From JAZGBC01 sp036444495 (GTDB lineage: Bacteria; Pseudomonadota; Alphaproteobacteria; Kiloniellales; J153): a stretch of 14,122 nucleotides of DNA. Below, one piece after another: positions 12,980 through 14,122 of the stretch. Made by a program: the position numbers and the translations under genes. The DNA lies in contig JAZGBC010000008.1 of NCBI GenBank assembly GCA_036444495.1, forward strand, positions 1 through 14,122, in the 5' to 3' direction. Below the pieces are notes generated by a model. The model was not told where the DNA came from. It saw nothing but the letters and a program-made list of their open reading frames with translations, and searched no databases. Each line of letters begins with the position of its first letter. The stretch's first letter is position 1.

Positions 12980-14122
12980 TCAAGGACGGGCCTCCAGGCA
13001 ATCACGGATTCCCCGATCGAGGATCGACAGGCCCTCGTCGATTTCCGCTTCGCTCACGGTCAGCGGCGGGGCGATGCGCCAGATGCTGCCATGCGACGGC
13101 GAGCTGTCCACGTTCATGCTGAGCCCCAGTTCCAGGCAGCGGCGCATGATGGCCGCACCCAACTCGGTGGCGGGTTCGCGGCTCCGGCGGTCCTTGACCA
13201 GCTCCACCCCGAGCAGCAGGCCGCGGCCGCGCACGTCCCCGATGACCTCGTAACGCTGCTTGAGCTCGAGCAAGCCGGCCTCGAGGCGCGCGCCCAGGGC
13301 GAAGGCGCGCTCGGCGAGGCGCTCGCGCAGCACCACCTCGAGCACCGCCAGCCCGACCATCGCCGGCAGCGGGTCGGAGACATGCGAGGTGAGCTGCAGG
13401 TAGCCCTTCTCGTAGCAATCCTCCTCGATCTCCGCGCTCGTGACCGTGGCCGACAGCGGCAGGCCGCCGCCCAGGGTCTTGCTGAGGGCCAGAATATCGG
13501 GCGTCACCCCCACCTGCTCGAAGGCGAAGTTGGCGCCCACGCGGCCGAGCGCGGTCTGCGCCTCGTCCAGGATGAGCAGCATGCCGCGCGCCGCGCAGAG
13601 CTCCTTGAGGCGTGGGAAATAGCCGGGCGGCGGCACGATGATCCCGCCGCTGCTCAGAATGGGCTCGGCGATGACGGCGGCCAGCTCGCCGACCGATTGG
13701 GCGTCGATCATCTCGAAGCCCACCTCAAGGCAGGTGTGATCGCAGACCTCCGTGCAGTGACGGATCGGGCAGCGGAAGCAATAGGGCGCGGGGATGGCCA
13801 GCGATCCCGTCATGCCCGGCCCATAGCCGCGCCGCCCCCGGGAGAAGGTGAGCGACGCCGCGCCGCCCGTCAGTCCATGGTAGGAAGCGCTCAGGCCCAC
13901 CACCTCGAAGCGCCCGGTATGCAGGCGCGCCATGCGCAGGGCCGCCTCGTTCGACTCCCCGCCGGTGCTGAGCAGCAGGACCTTTTGCAGGCCCGGCGGC
14001 AGGATCGCGGCCAGCTCGCGGCAGAGATCCACCACCGGGGGCGCCAACATGAGACTATAAAGATGCATCACCTCGCGGCAGCCCCGCTCCACCGCGGCGA
14101 CCACCGCCGGGTGGTTGTGGCC
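12980..14122 (-). CDS. 2,2-dialkylglycine decarboxylase-like class III PLP enzyme, 5' end beyond window
   Basis: The reading frame is open to the right edge (starts GHNHPAV), so the N-terminus, about 50 residues, is missing; 380 residues are present. Fold type I, class III aminotransferase family: LLLSTGGESNEAALRMA (PLP-phosphate region), SASYHGLTGGAASLTFSRG, EPILSSGG, LILDEAQTALGR (D186 of the fragment for the PLP pyridine N), LSKTLGGGLPL (K215, Schiff base) and RIAPPLTVSEAEIDEGL. The likeness to dialkylglycine decarboxylase is close throughout, but the active-site Trp of that enzyme (WHG) is Tyr here. Residues 115-131 also form a cysteine cluster (C-x2-C-x4-C-x3-C-x3-C). Decarboxylation-dependent or plain transamination of a small amino acid is plausible; the substrate is not determined. 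It is convergent with the peptidase gene, 11 nt apart. Confidence 0.9.
   Translation of the reverse strand, partial: GHNHPAVVAAVERGCREVMHLYSLMLAPPVVDLCRELAAILPPGLQKVLLLSTGGESNEAALRMARLHTGRFEVVGLSASYHGLTGGAASLTFSRGRRGYGPGMTGSLAIPAPYCFRCPIRHCTEVCDHTCLEVGFEMIDAQSVGELAAVIAEPILSSGGIIVPPPGYFPRLKELCAARGMLLILDEAQTALGRVGANFAFEQVGVTPDILALSKTLGGGLPLSATVTSAEIEEDCYEKGYLQLTSHVSDPLPAMVGLAVLEVVLRERLAERAFALGARLEAGLLELKQRYEVIGDVRGRGLLLGVELVKDRRSREPATELGAAIMRRCLELGLSMNVDSSPSHGSIWRIAPPLTVSEAEIDEGLSILDRGIRDCLEARP

Noticed and set aside
12969..12998. Bidirectional terminator between the convergent peptidase and PLP-enzyme genes
   Set aside because: The gap is 11 nt; the only stem (GGCCC/GGGCC) is short, partly inside the PLP-enzyme coding region, and lacks T-runs.
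11748..14122. Peptidase plus PLP enzyme as a two-gene defence or toxin system
   Set aside because: The genes are convergent, not co-transcribed. There are no mobility genes, composition shift or known defence partners; nothing in the sequence supports a joint function.

Overview
The window is GC-rich DNA from an alphaproteobacterium, most likely of the Rhodospirillales type. Three things point there: a MucR/Ros-family regulator, the order rpiB-glyA-nrdR-ribD-ribE-ribB(A)-ribH-nusB-thiL-hppA, and a small DUF6898-like protein. The taxonomic call is an inference from gene content and synteny, not from a marker gene.

Left part (1-9143, all on the minus strand, so read right to left): rpiB (ribose-5-phosphate isomerase B), glyA (serine hydroxymethyltransferase), nrdR (ribonucleotide reductase repressor), ribD, ribE, a RibBA-type fusion whose GTP cyclohydrolase half has lost its zinc cysteines (RibBX type), ribH, nusB, thiL, a FliL-like single-pass membrane protein, and the first 390 residues of a membrane pyrophosphatase (hppA) that runs off the left edge. 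Genes from ribD to ribH are tightly packed (ATGA overlap, 3-nt and 9-nt gaps) and probably co-transcribed. Together they supply one-carbon units, pentose phosphate, riboflavin/FMN/FAD and thiamine diphosphate, with NusB for rRNA antitermination. HppA would recover energy from the pyrophosphate that biosynthesis releases. No FMN riboswitch is visible, and no functional GTP cyclohydrolase II is encoded here, so the first riboflavin step must come from another locus.

Middle (9144-10481): a 310-nt divergent intergenic region with a good sigma70-like promoter for mucR. After mucR come about 130 nt of hairpin-rich DNA ending in an intrinsic terminator. A small conserved DUF6898-like gene follows on the minus strand.

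Right part (10482-14122): gcdH (glutaryl-CoA dehydrogenase). Next is a TTG-started cytoplasmic trypsin-fold serine peptidase resembling the plant NAL1/bacterial NAL1-like family, with an unassigned C-terminal extension. Convergent to it is a 5'-truncated class III PLP enzyme closely resembling 2,2-dialkylglycine decarboxylase but carrying a cysteine-rich loop.

Most of the window is ordinary housekeeping DNA. The least explained parts are the NAL1-like peptidase with its tail, the structured segment after mucR, the FliL-like protein inside a vitamin operon, and the dyad in front of hppA. I see no insertion sequence, CRISPR array, tRNA, rRNA or convincing defence island.
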